Origin: CAMNAO01 sp045605145
Lineage (GTDB): Bacteria; Bacillota; Clostridia; Oscillospirales; Oscillospiraceae
DNA: 64,000 nt
Direction: 5' to 3'
Assembly (NCBI GenBank): GCA_045605145.1
Contig: JAZUPH010000073.1
Span: forward strand, 1 to 64,000
Below the pieces are notes generated by a model that saw only the letters and a list, made by a program, of their open reading frames with translations, was not told where the DNA came from and did no database searches. Both the position numbers and the translations under genes were made by a program. This document shows, piece after piece, positions 35,072 through 42,151 of this stretch. The number at the start of each line of letters is the position of its first letter. Positions within the stretch are counted from its first letter, which is position 1.

Positions 35072-35114
35072 AAAAAGGCTTGTTGTCTGCAAAAGACAGC
35101 AAGCCTTTTTATTT
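35072..35114 (+). terminator. Terminator after rpmA
   Basis: AAAAAGGCTTGtTGTCT pairs with AGACAGCAAGCCTTTTT, followed by ATTTT. Confidence 0.9.
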
Positions 35115-35167
35115 TGCCCCGATATATCCGCGCATCATATGTCCCTCACTACCCTTTGCATAAAACA

Positions 35168-35218
35168 ACACCCCATCGCCCGGCGCAGGCACATATTGCC
35201 GTCCGGGAAATGGGGTGT
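35168..35218 (-). terminator. Terminator after metG
   Basis: On the minus strand ACACCCCAT and ATGGGGTGT enclose a second stem (CCCGG/CCGGG) and are followed by TGTTTTATG. Confidence 0.7.
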
Positions 35219-35250
35219 AGTTATTTTAGCGAAACTCGGCTAAATGCTTA

Positions 35251-37194
35251 TCAGCACAGCTTTGCGCCGGCGGGGATGTCGTCAGACAGGATGAGGAGAT
35301 TCAGCTTGTCGTCCTTCTCGGCAGAGAGTATCATGCCGTTGGACATCTGGCCCATCATCTTTCTGGGGGGCAGATTGGTGCAGGCGACGATTGTTTTGCC
35401 CACCAGCTCTTCCGGCTGATAATACTTGGCGATGCCGGAGAGGATAGTGCGCTCTTCGCCGCTGCCGTCATCAAGGGTGAACTTAAGGAGCTTGTCGCTC
35501 TTTTTCACCTTTTCGCAGGTGAGAACCTTGCAGACAGTCATCTCAACCTTGGCAAACTCATCTATGGTGATGGGTTCAGCCTTCTTAGGCTCTTCCTCCA
35601 CCACCTCAGGCTCCTGTGCCTTGGCGTTCATGGCCTCAAGCTCGGCCAGTTCCTTATTCAGATCGATGCGCGGGAAAATGGGACTGCCAGGTACAACATC
35701 ACAGCCCGCGGGCAGTGCGCCGTACACCGCGGCGGATGCCCAATCGCGGCAATCTGCGGGGCAGCCGATCTGGTCAAGCATCTTCTCACAGGATTCAGGC
35801 ATGAAGGGCTTGAGCAGGATGGAGGCAATGCGGATAGTCTCCAGCAGGTTGTACATCACCTGAGCAAGGCGGGGAGCCTGGGCAGGATCCTTGGCAAGGA
35901 CCCAGGGAGCATTCTCATCAATGTACTTGTTGGCGCGGGATACGGCCTTCAGCGTCTCGGTAAGGGCGTTCTGGAAGGCGTACTTGTCCATTTCGCGCTG
36001 ATACACATCGCGCAGGCCGGAGAGGATGCCAACCAGCTCATTATCCGCGTCGGTAACAGTGCGCTCTTCGGGGAGCTTGCCGCCAAAGTACTTCTTGACC
36101 ATGGCCACAGAGCGGCTGACCAGATTGCCCAGGTCATTGGCAAGGTCAGAGTTTATGCGGGAAATAAGCGCCTCATTGGAGAAGTTGCCGTCACTGCCGA
36201 AGGGGAACTCACGCAGGAGGAAAAAGCGCAGTGCATCAACACCGTAGCGCTGTGCAAGGATAACAGGATCCACCACGTTGCCCTTGGACTTGGACATCTT
36301 GCCGCCGTCCAATAGTAGCCAACCATGGCCGAAAACCTTCTTGGGGAGAGGCATCTCCATGCTCATGAGCATTGCGGGCCAGATGATGGAGTGGAAGCGG
36401 ACAATCTCTTTGCCTACGAAGTGGACATCGGCAGGCCAGAACCTGTCATAATCGTCGTACTTGTCGTTAAACAGGCCGAGAGCGGTTGTATAGTTGAAGA
36501 GGGCATCGACCCATACATACACCACATGACCGGGATCAAAGTCCACAGGCACGCCCCAGGTAAAGCTGGTGCGGGATACGCAAAGATCCTCAAGGCCGGG
36601 CTTTATAAAGTTGTTTACCATCTCATTGACGCGGCTGCGCGGCTCAAGGAAATCGGTATTCTCCAGAAGATCCTGCACGGGCTTGGCGTACTTGGAAAGA
36701 CGGAAGAAATACGCCTCCTCCTTGGCAGGGTGGACGTCACGGCCGCAGTCGGGACACTTACCCTCAACCAGCTGGCTCTCGGTCCAGAAGCTCTCACAGG
36801 GGGTGCAGTACATACCTTCGTATGCGCCCTTATAAATATCACCATTGTCGTACATCTTCTTAAAGATGGTCTGGATGCTCTTGACATGGTAGTCGTCAGT
36901 GGTGCGGATAAAGCGGTCATAGGAAATGTTCATCAGCTTCCACAGATCCAGAATGCCGCCCTTGCCGGTGACGATATTGTCAACAAAGGCCTGGGGAGTA
37001 ACGCCGGCCGCCTTGGCCTTCTCTTCTATTTTCTGTCCATGTTCATCGGTACCGGTGAGGAACATCACCTCATGCCCACGCATTCGCATATATCTGGCCA
37101 TGGCATCGGTCGCCACGGTGCAGTAGGTGTGGCCGATATGCAGCTTATCCGAGGGGTAGTAGATGGGCGTTGTGATGTAGAATTTTTCACTCAT
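35251..37194 (-). CDS. metG: Methionyl-tRNA synthetase
   Basis: 647 residues, class I synthetase. The HIGH motif is DKLHIGHTYC, the zinc knuckle is CTPCESFWTESQLVEGKCPDC, and the KMSKS loop is GKMSKSKGNVVDP. The last 110 residues (from about 540: KVEMTVCKVLTCEKVKKSDKLLK) form the EMAP/Trbp tRNA-binding domain that allows dimerisation. Monocistronic, with its own promoter and terminator. Confidence 0.98.
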   Translation of the reverse strand: MSEKFYITTPIYYPSDKLHIGHTYCTVATDAMARYMRMRGHEVMFLTGTDEHGQKIEEKAKAAGVTPQAFVDNIVTGKGGILDLWKLMNISYDRFIRTTDDYHVKSIQTIFKKMYDNGDIYKGAYEGMYCTPCESFWTESQLVEGKCPDCGRDVHPAKEEAYFFRLSKYAKPVQDLLENTDFLEPRSRVNEMVNNFIKPGLEDLCVSRTSFTWGVPVDFDPGHVVYVWVDALFNYTTALGLFNDKYDDYDRFWPADVHFVGKEIVRFHSIIWPAMLMSMEMPLPKKVFGHGWLLLDGGKMSKSKGNVVDPVILAQRYGVDALRFFLLREFPFGSDGNFSNEALISRINSDLANDLGNLVSRSVAMVKKYFGGKLPEERTVTDADNELVGILSGLRDVYQREMDKYAFQNALTETLKAVSRANKYIDENAPWVLAKDPAQAPRLAQVMYNLLETIRIASILLKPFMPESCEKMLDQIGCPADCRDWASAAVYGALPAGCDVVPGSPIFPRIDLNKELAELEAMNAKAQEPEVVEEEPKKAEPITIDEFAKVEMTVCKVLTCEKVKKSDKLLKFTLDDGSGEERTILSGIAKYYQPEELVGKTIVACTNLPPRKMMGQMSNGMILSAEKDDKLNLLILSDDIPAGAKLC

Positions 37195-37278
37195 TGGTCT
37201 CGTTCCTTTCTTCTTATGGCTGCGCAGGCGCCATACAAGCGCATGAACGCATTTTCAAGTATTTACCATAACCACATT

Positions 37279-37308
37279 ATTATAACACCCCGCAGTAAGA
37301 TAATGCAA
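37279..37308 (-). promoter_or_regulatory. Promoter of metG
   Basis: Minus-strand TTGCAT, 18 bases, TATAAT, about 85 bases before the ATG. No T-box elements were seen in that leader. Confidence 0.65.
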
Positions 37309-37384
37309 GCCGCAGCAAAGGAAATATCCCGCTTTATGTGCCCAAACAGCGGCGAAAGCAGTGTTTTTTCGACAAAACTTCCTA

Positions 37385-37414
37385 TGGACAAAAAGGTGGC
37401 GGCTGAGGTATCAT
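37385..37414 (+). promoter_or_regulatory. Promoter for the small RNA below
   Basis: TGGACA, 18 bases, TATCAT (part of an A/T-rich TATCATAATATT). Initiation would fall near 37421-37425, exactly at the start of the folded RNA. Confidence 0.5.
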
Positions 37415-37420
37415 AATATT

Positions 37421-37535
37421 GCAGCTTATCCAATGGCATTGAGGATGCCCAAGTCTCACCGAGTGGGACAGTAAGCTCATATCTTTATCCCACAACCCTT
37501 ATTATGGCGGCCGTATTTGCGGCCGCGCTTTTTTT
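37421..37535 (+). ncRNA. Candidate free-standing small RNA with a three-way junction
   Basis: About 115 bases with no coding frame. A closing stem AGCTTA (37423-37428)/TAAGCT (37472-37477) encloses two hairpins: GGCAT-TGAGG-ATGCC (37435-37449) and GTCTCAC-CGA-GTGGGAC (37453-37469). A strong terminator follows: GCGGCCG-TATTTG-CGGCCGC (37507-37526) and seven T. TCCCAC at 37488-37493 could pair with GTGGGA of the second hairpin, giving an alternative fold. No gene on the plus strand follows for kilobases, so it is unlikely to be a leader. It matches no RNA family I recognise. Confidence 0.5.
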
Positions 37536-37579
37536 GCGTTCCCTCGGGGTTAAGATTACAGCCAAAAGCAATACAGCAC

Positions 37580-37612
37580 AAAACCCCCTGCCGCGGTCAA
37601 CAGCAGAGGGTT
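37580..37612 (-). terminator. Terminator after the zinc-ribbon protein gene
   Basis: Minus-strand AACCCTCTGC and GCAGGGGGTT arms (one mismatch) around an 11-base loop, then TTTTGTG. Confidence 0.75.
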
Positions 37613-37646
37613 GTACTCATTAACTAAGTTTTTGTATACCGGCAGT

Positions 37647-38579
37647 TTAATTGCTCTGGCCTTCAAGCTGCTCTATAAGCTCCTCTATCTCATCGCCGTA
37701 CTGCTCTATCAGTTCTTCTCCATGCTCCTCAAGGTAGTTCACGATATCATCGCCGTACTGCTCTATCAGTTCCTCGCCATGCTCCTGTATGTAATCTTCG
37801 ATGGCTTCGCCGTACTGCTCGAAATAGTCTTCACCGTGTTCTTCGACCATTTCTTCCACAGATGAGTAGTCGCCGCGAATGATTTCAAACATATCGATGC
37901 CCAGTTCACGCTTTATCAATCCGAAGACACTGACGATCACAAGGGCCGTCACCAGAACCTGGATGAGGAACATTACGATAAGGGAGCGGGCCCAGTTGCG
38001 CCGACCGATCTTGCGGCAGCCGCCCAAAGCCCAGATAAGAAGCACGATCACATTGACCACAGGAATGGCCATAAGGAAATAGTTGGCCACATAGCCAAAG
38101 GTTTTGACCGGCTCATACTTGGTGCCGCGTACAGCCTGCTTTGCTGCTTCGTTGGCGGCACGCTTATTGGCGCGCTTTTCTTTATGGGTCAGCGGGGCAG
38201 CGGGTGCCGGTTCAGGTGCGACTTCGGGTGCTGCAGCGCCCTCATCTGCCACCGGTACAGGCTGTTCCACCGGCTGATATACAGGCGGCTGCCACTGGGG
38301 CACCTGCGGCTCAGGCTCGGCAGGATAGGCATACACAGGGGGATAAACCTGAACAATGGGCAACTCTTCCGACACGGGTGCGGCTACATACACAGGCTCT
38401 TTCACTGCAGGTGCTTCGATCACAGGCTCGGCCACGGAAGCAAAAACCGGCGCAGGCTCTTCCACCGGCTCGGGATCGGGTGCAGGCTGGGCTACCGTAA
38501 ACGGTGTGCCGCAGACTGTGCAGAACTTAAAGTTTTCCGGCATCATACTGCCGCAAACGGGGCAACGCTTTTCATCCAT
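37647..38579 (-). CDS. Zinc-ribbon membrane protein with 19-residue tail repeats
   Basis: 310 residues of unknown function. An N-terminal zinc ribbon (Cys6, Cys9, Cys20, Cys23; RCPVCGSMMPENFKFCTVCG) is followed by a Pro/Glu/Ala/Val-rich linker (about 30-130), a basic stretch, two transmembrane helices (about 162-186 and 199-221), and an acidic tail with three tandem 19-residue units (246-302) of the form EEHGEELIEQYGD-I--Y-. The repeats are also visible in DNA with a 57-base period. The architecture suggests a membrane-tethered scaffold; no enzyme domain is seen. Confidence 0.75.
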   Translation of the reverse strand: MDEKRCPVCGSMMPENFKFCTVCGTPFTVAQPAPDPEPVEEPAPVFASVAEPVIEAPAVKEPVYVAAPVSEELPIVQVYPPVYAYPAEPEPQVPQWQPPVYQPVEQPVPVADEGAAAPEVAPEPAPAAPLTHKEKRANKRAANEAAKQAVRGTKYEPVKTFGYVANYFLMAIPVVNVIVLLIWALGGCRKIGRRNWARSLIVMFLIQVLVTALVIVSVFGLIKRELGIDMFEIIRGDYSSVEEMVEEHGEDYFEQYGEAIEDYIQEHGEELIEQYGDDIVNYLEEHGEELIEQYGDEIEELIEQLEGQSN

Positions 38580-38702
38580 AACAGATCCTCTTTTCCAATG
38601 ATATATGTTAACGCGGAGGTATTCTTGATCTTTTCGGATTCAGTATAGCATGATCGGAAATGCTTTTCCACCCCGAAAAATGCAAAATACAAAATTATAT
38701 AG

Positions 38703-38730
38703 AAATATCCCCCGTCGCCGGGGGATATTT
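38703..38730 (-). terminator. Terminator after the 38742-39935 gene
   Basis: Perfect stem AAATATCCCCCG / CGGGGGATATTT with a 4-base loop; minus-strand tail CTATATAATTTTG. Confidence 0.8.
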
Positions 38731-38741
38731 CGTTTCTTTCG

Positions 38742-39935
38742 TCAGGCAACCAGCATATCGGCGATATACCAGCTTGCGTTATCCACCCCGTCATTAGTAA
38801 GGTCAAGGTAGACAAAATAGAAGATATTATCCAGATCGTCAACCACGAGGGCACCAGTGCTTTCCACCTGCACGGTGCGCTCCATATAAACGCGGCAGAC
38901 AAAGCAGATGTCGCTATATCTGGTATACTCCACTATCTGCTCATTCTCATAGCCGATCAAAGTATGACGGTCGATGTAGCGTCTGTCAAAATTGGACGCC
39001 TCAACCTGTTCATAAAGCAGAGAGCCCTCAATAAGGACAGTCTGGATCTCGTAAAGCTCAGCGTCGCGCAGGGAATAGTTTGCCCACAGCTTAGCCGTCT
39101 CAATAGCCATAAGCTCCAGTTCCTCCGGCATGGACGAGGGAGTATAGCGGGCTTCCAGTACAACTTCCGGGGCGGAGGGATCAAACTCCACGCTGGCACC
39201 AAGGTTATCGATAATCTCCGTCTCCGGCTCATTAAGCAGGCCCTCTATGGTATAGGTGACCATTCCGGGCATATCAACATAGTCCACGATATACGCAAAA
39301 TCTTCAATAGCTACAACTTCACCGCTCATATGGCTTTCGTCCAGCTGGATACCGTTGACAGTAACGACAAAGCCCTCGGGTACAGTGTAGCTGCGGCTGA
39401 AGCTGTCGTAAGTGAAATCAACCTGACCACCGTTATAAAGCCAATCGGTAATGGTCAGAAGGCCGAGACGAACCTCCTCCTCACCGGCGGTGATGGAGAA
39501 TGTACCGACCTTGCCGCCGTCGGCATAGAGATTGTAGTCGTAATTCTTGGCGTCGTAACCGGCCTGCTGTCTGCAGGTGAGTTCAGCCGCCGCAAGAGTC
39601 TCATACTTTGCGGTAAACACTCCGTCAGCATCGTCAAACTGTGTTCCCACGGGGCCTTCCGCACTAAGCAGCGTCTTAAGCTCCTCGGCATCGGCCGCGT
39701 TGAGCTGTGCCATAACCTCGTCAACCTTCAAGGACAGCTGAGAGTTTTCATACATAATAAAACTCTCATTACAATAATCGAGGAAGCTCTTGGCCCCATA
39801 GCCAAGACCCGCAAGCAGCAGTGCGTAAAACAGGATGAAGATAATTGCGCTCGATCGCCGTGACCACTTGAGGAAGGGGTTATCGATCTTTTGCAGATAC
39901 TGTTTCCAGCTGTCTCTTTTCTTTACTCTGGCCAT
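38742..39935 (-). CDS. Membrane-anchored protein of unknown function
   Basis: 397 residues from the ATG with AGAGGTGAGGGTA upstream; a GTG at 39944 overlapping the previous stop is the alternative. A basic cytoplasmic start (KKRDSWKQYLQKIDNPFLKWSRR) leads to one transmembrane helix (about 26-50) and a large extracytoplasmic part with no family I recognise. The final 90 residues (ASNFDRRYIDRHTLIGYE, then YSDICFVCRVYMERT) resemble the cone-shaped NTF2-like domains common in Firmicutes surface proteins, at low certainty. It is coupled to the upstream phosphodiester glycosidase gene. Confidence 0.7.
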   Translation of the reverse strand: MARVKKRDSWKQYLQKIDNPFLKWSRRSSAIIFILFYALLLAGLGYGAKSFLDYCNESFIMYENSQLSLKVDEVMAQLNAADAEELKTLLSAEGPVGTQFDDADGVFTAKYETLAAAELTCRQQAGYDAKNYDYNLYADGGKVGTFSITAGEEEVRLGLLTITDWLYNGGQVDFTYDSFSRSYTVPEGFVVTVNGIQLDESHMSGEVVAIEDFAYIVDYVDMPGMVTYTIEGLLNEPETEIIDNLGASVEFDPSAPEVVLEARYTPSSMPEELELMAIETAKLWANYSLRDAELYEIQTVLIEGSLLYEQVEASNFDRRYIDRHTLIGYENEQIVEYTRYSDICFVCRVYMERTVQVESTGALVVDDLDNIFYFVYLDLTNDGVDNASWYIADMLVA

Positions 39936-39940
39936 TACCC

Positions 39941-41086
39941 TCACCTCTTCTCGATCACGAACGCCGTGGGCAGTTTGTAAGAACTGTTGGCGTAGTAAAG
40001 TGTGGTACTGGTCATAAGATACTCGCCGTCATAGTACATGGCAGAGGAACTGCCGCCGTCAAGGTTGGCAGCATTTATCGCACCATACTCCATCATAATG
40101 TTGATAAGATCCTCAGCCGTTGCGCCAAGGTGCCCGTTGGCACCGCGGCCATCGGTAACAAGGAGAAGCACGGCACCGTCGGCCCGCTGACCGATGGCGG
40201 TACGGGGATTGGCACCGCTGCCCATGCCGCTGGTCTCACGGGGCTCACCATTGATAACAAGGGTGACAAAATGGGCATTATTAACTCCGTTATGGTCGGG
40301 GAACACGACCGCGTCGCGGAGATTATACTCAGCCACCAGATTCTTCATATGGCCCAGGCCGCCGTTACCCGTGGGAATGATGCGCAGCACATTGTCATAG
40401 TCAAAACCGATTATGTACAAGCCCTCATAAGCGCCGCCGTTATAAACGATAACACCGTCAGAGACAGCAAGATTCAGCGGGGTATATTCCACCTGATCAT
40501 AAAGTCCGCCGTTAATGCCGCCGATAGCATCGGCATCGGTAACCAGGCCCTCAAGGTCGCGCTTGTCCCACCAATTGGGATATGTGGTGGCCACCGTAAC
40601 GCGGGACGGGTCATTGACGATCATCAAAGTGGCATCAAAGGTGCGGCCGTGTATCTCGATTATCTCGATGCCGTTGATGTCAAACTCTTCCGCGCCGGCT
40701 TCTTCACCGCTGTCCTCCACTGTCGTTTCGGTTGCGGCAATGGTGATAAGGCTTTCATCAATGGTGGTATCCATCGCCACAAGCGCATTGCGATTGAGCA
40801 CTTCCTCAATCTCCTGTTCGGTCATAATCAGCCCCGCCGTCCATTTAAGGGCGCCGGTCTCGAGGATGGTGGTGGCAAATAGCTCACGCGTGGCCTCACT
40901 GGGGCCGTGGCAGGCCAGATCCAGCATGGCATAGAGAGTGAGCGCAACCGCAACCACTATAGTCAGCAGCACCAGAAGCACCCGGCCGATATGCTTAAAA
41001 ATCGTCCTTCTGATGAGCCTTCCATAGCTTACGGGTTTGGTAGTCTCGTTATTTTCCGCTGTGTTGACGTTCTTTTCGTCTGTCAC
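39941..41086 (-). CDS. Membrane-anchored phosphodiester glycosidase (NAGPA-type) protein
   Basis: 381 residues from a GTG with GAGGTG six bases upstream; the frame extends further up to 41146 without a site. One signal-anchor helix (about 34-56) is followed by an extracellular NAGPA/DUF2233 domain: GGINGGLYDQ, FPDHNGVNNAHFVTLVING, NPRTAIGQRADG and NLDGGSSSAMYYDGEYL. Family members remove N-acetylglucosamine or other sugars from phosphodiesters and are often linked to exopolysaccharide or wall glycans. It forms a two-gene unit with the next gene. Confidence 0.85.
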   Translation of the reverse strand: MTDEKNVNTAENNETTKPVSYGRLIRRTIFKHIGRVLLVLLTIVVAVALTLYAMLDLACHGPSEATRELFATTILETGALKWTAGLIMTEQEIEEVLNRNALVAMDTTIDESLITIAATETTVEDSGEEAGAEEFDINGIEIIEIHGRTFDATLMIVNDPSRVTVATTYPNWWDKRDLEGLVTDADAIGGINGGLYDQVEYTPLNLAVSDGVIVYNGGAYEGLYIIGFDYDNVLRIIPTGNGGLGHMKNLVAEYNLRDAVVFPDHNGVNNAHFVTLVINGEPRETSGMGSGANPRTAIGQRADGAVLLLVTDGRGANGHLGATAEDLINIMMEYGAINAANLDGGSSSAMYYDGEYLMTSTTLYYANSSYKLPTAFVIEKR

Positions 41087-41389
41087 TTGATTCACCTCAT
41101 GTTGTCTAATGGCAACACTGCCTAAAATAGAATTATAGCACAACATATGCCTTAAAGCAACAGAATATTACGCATTTTCAGCAAATATCATTACCTATTC
41201 ACAGGATGTATCTGCCATCACCTGCGCGTTCGGTAAACGTTGCACCGTAGGAGCAGATGCTCTGACGATGCAAGGCCGGATATAAACAGTCAATAGAAAC
41301 CCAGGAATTTCCCCATATCGGCAGTGTTATTCTTTTGGCGATTGTGATATTGTATCAATGGCATGAGGAACTTTCCCGATGTTAAACAA
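41087..41389. other. Intergenic region without recognised gene
   Basis: This divergent spacer holds no convincing reading frame. On the minus strand CATCTGCTCCTACGGTGCAA and nearby segments have some inverted symmetry (GCAGATGC, GCATCTGC-like), but no known riboswitch pattern was recognised. Confidence 0.4.
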
Positions 41390-41437
41390 TTCTTAAGATT
41401 GCGCCCGCTTTTTTCTTAAATTCGATTTTGCTATCAT
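41390..41437 (+). promoter_or_regulatory. Response-regulator promoter with direct repeats
   Basis: Two TTCTTAA direct repeats (41390-41396 and 41413-41419, 23 bases apart) precede an extended -10 element TGCTATCAT (TATCAT at 41432-41437). The second repeat covers the -35 position, an arrangement seen when an OmpR-type regulator activates its own operon. Confidence 0.45.
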
Positions 41438-41458
41438 ACAGCCATGGAGGGTAAATGT

Positions 41459-42151
41459 ATGTACAATATTCTTGTTTGTGACGACGAAAACGACATCCGG
41501 GCCGCACTGGGTATATACCTGTCGGGTGAAGGCTACAAGGTCTATGAGGCCTCAGATGGCTGGCAAGCACTGGACATTCTCAAAGACACCGAGGTGCAGC
41601 TTATCCTGCTGGATGTGATGATGCCCGGCATGGACGGCATCACCGCCCTGCGGGAGATACGCAAAAAGTGCAACGCGCCGGTAATACTGCTGACGGCGAA
41701 AAGCGAGGAGACGGATATGGTGCTGGGTCTCACCCTGGGGGCAGATGACTACATCACCAAACCTTATCGCCCACTGGAGCTTATCGCCCGGGTGAAGGCC
41801 CAGCTGCGCCGCTATGCCAGTCTGGGAGGGATGGAGGCAAAGCCCGATAGCCTGACAGCAGGCGGCATATGCCTTGACGACCGCGCCAAAGCTGTAACGC
41901 TCCACGGCGAGCCTGTGTCACTGACACCGACGGAATATGACATACTCAAGCTGCTGATGGAGAACCCGGGCAGGGTATTTTCCACGGCGCAGATATACCG
42001 CACCGTATGGAACGAAGAACCGCTGGGGGCCGACGGCGCCGTGGCGGTACATATCCGGCATCTGCGGGAAAAGCTCGAGGCCGATCCCTCCAACCCGCGC
42101 TACATTAAGGTGGTCTGGGGGAAGGGCTACCGATTGGAGGAAAATGTATGA
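41459..42151 (+). CDS. OmpR-family response regulator
   Basis: 230 residues from the ATG preceded by GGAGGG. Receiver domain with acidic pocket CDDEND and phospho-acceptor Asp52 in LILLDVMMPGMDG, the switch threonine in PVILLTAKSEE and the lysine in DDYITKPYRPLE; then a winged-helix DNA-binding domain (LTPTEYDILKLLMENPGRVFS, ending RYIKVVWGKGYRLEE). VanR/PhoB-like. It overlaps the kinase gene by four bases, so it is the cognate pair. Confidence 0.94.
   Translation: MYNILVCDDENDIRAALGIYLSGEGYKVYEASDGWQALDILKDTEVQLILLDVMMPGMDGITALREIRKKCNAPVILLTAKSEETDMVLGLTLGADDYITKPYRPLELIARVKAQLRRYASLGGMEAKPDSLTAGGICLDDRAKAVTLHGEPVSLTPTEYDILKLLMENPGRVFSTAQIYRTVWNEEPLGADGAVAVHIRHLREKLEADPSNPRYIKVVWGKGYRLEENV

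Noticed and set aside
36325..37416. A 363-codon plus-strand frame
   Set aside because: Shadow of metG that runs into the small RNA promoter region; no ribosome site.
41160..41380. Possible riboswitch in the divergent spacer
   Set aside because: Some local inverted symmetry is present, but no terminator or known core motif was found on either strand and it precedes the promoter of the downstream genes.
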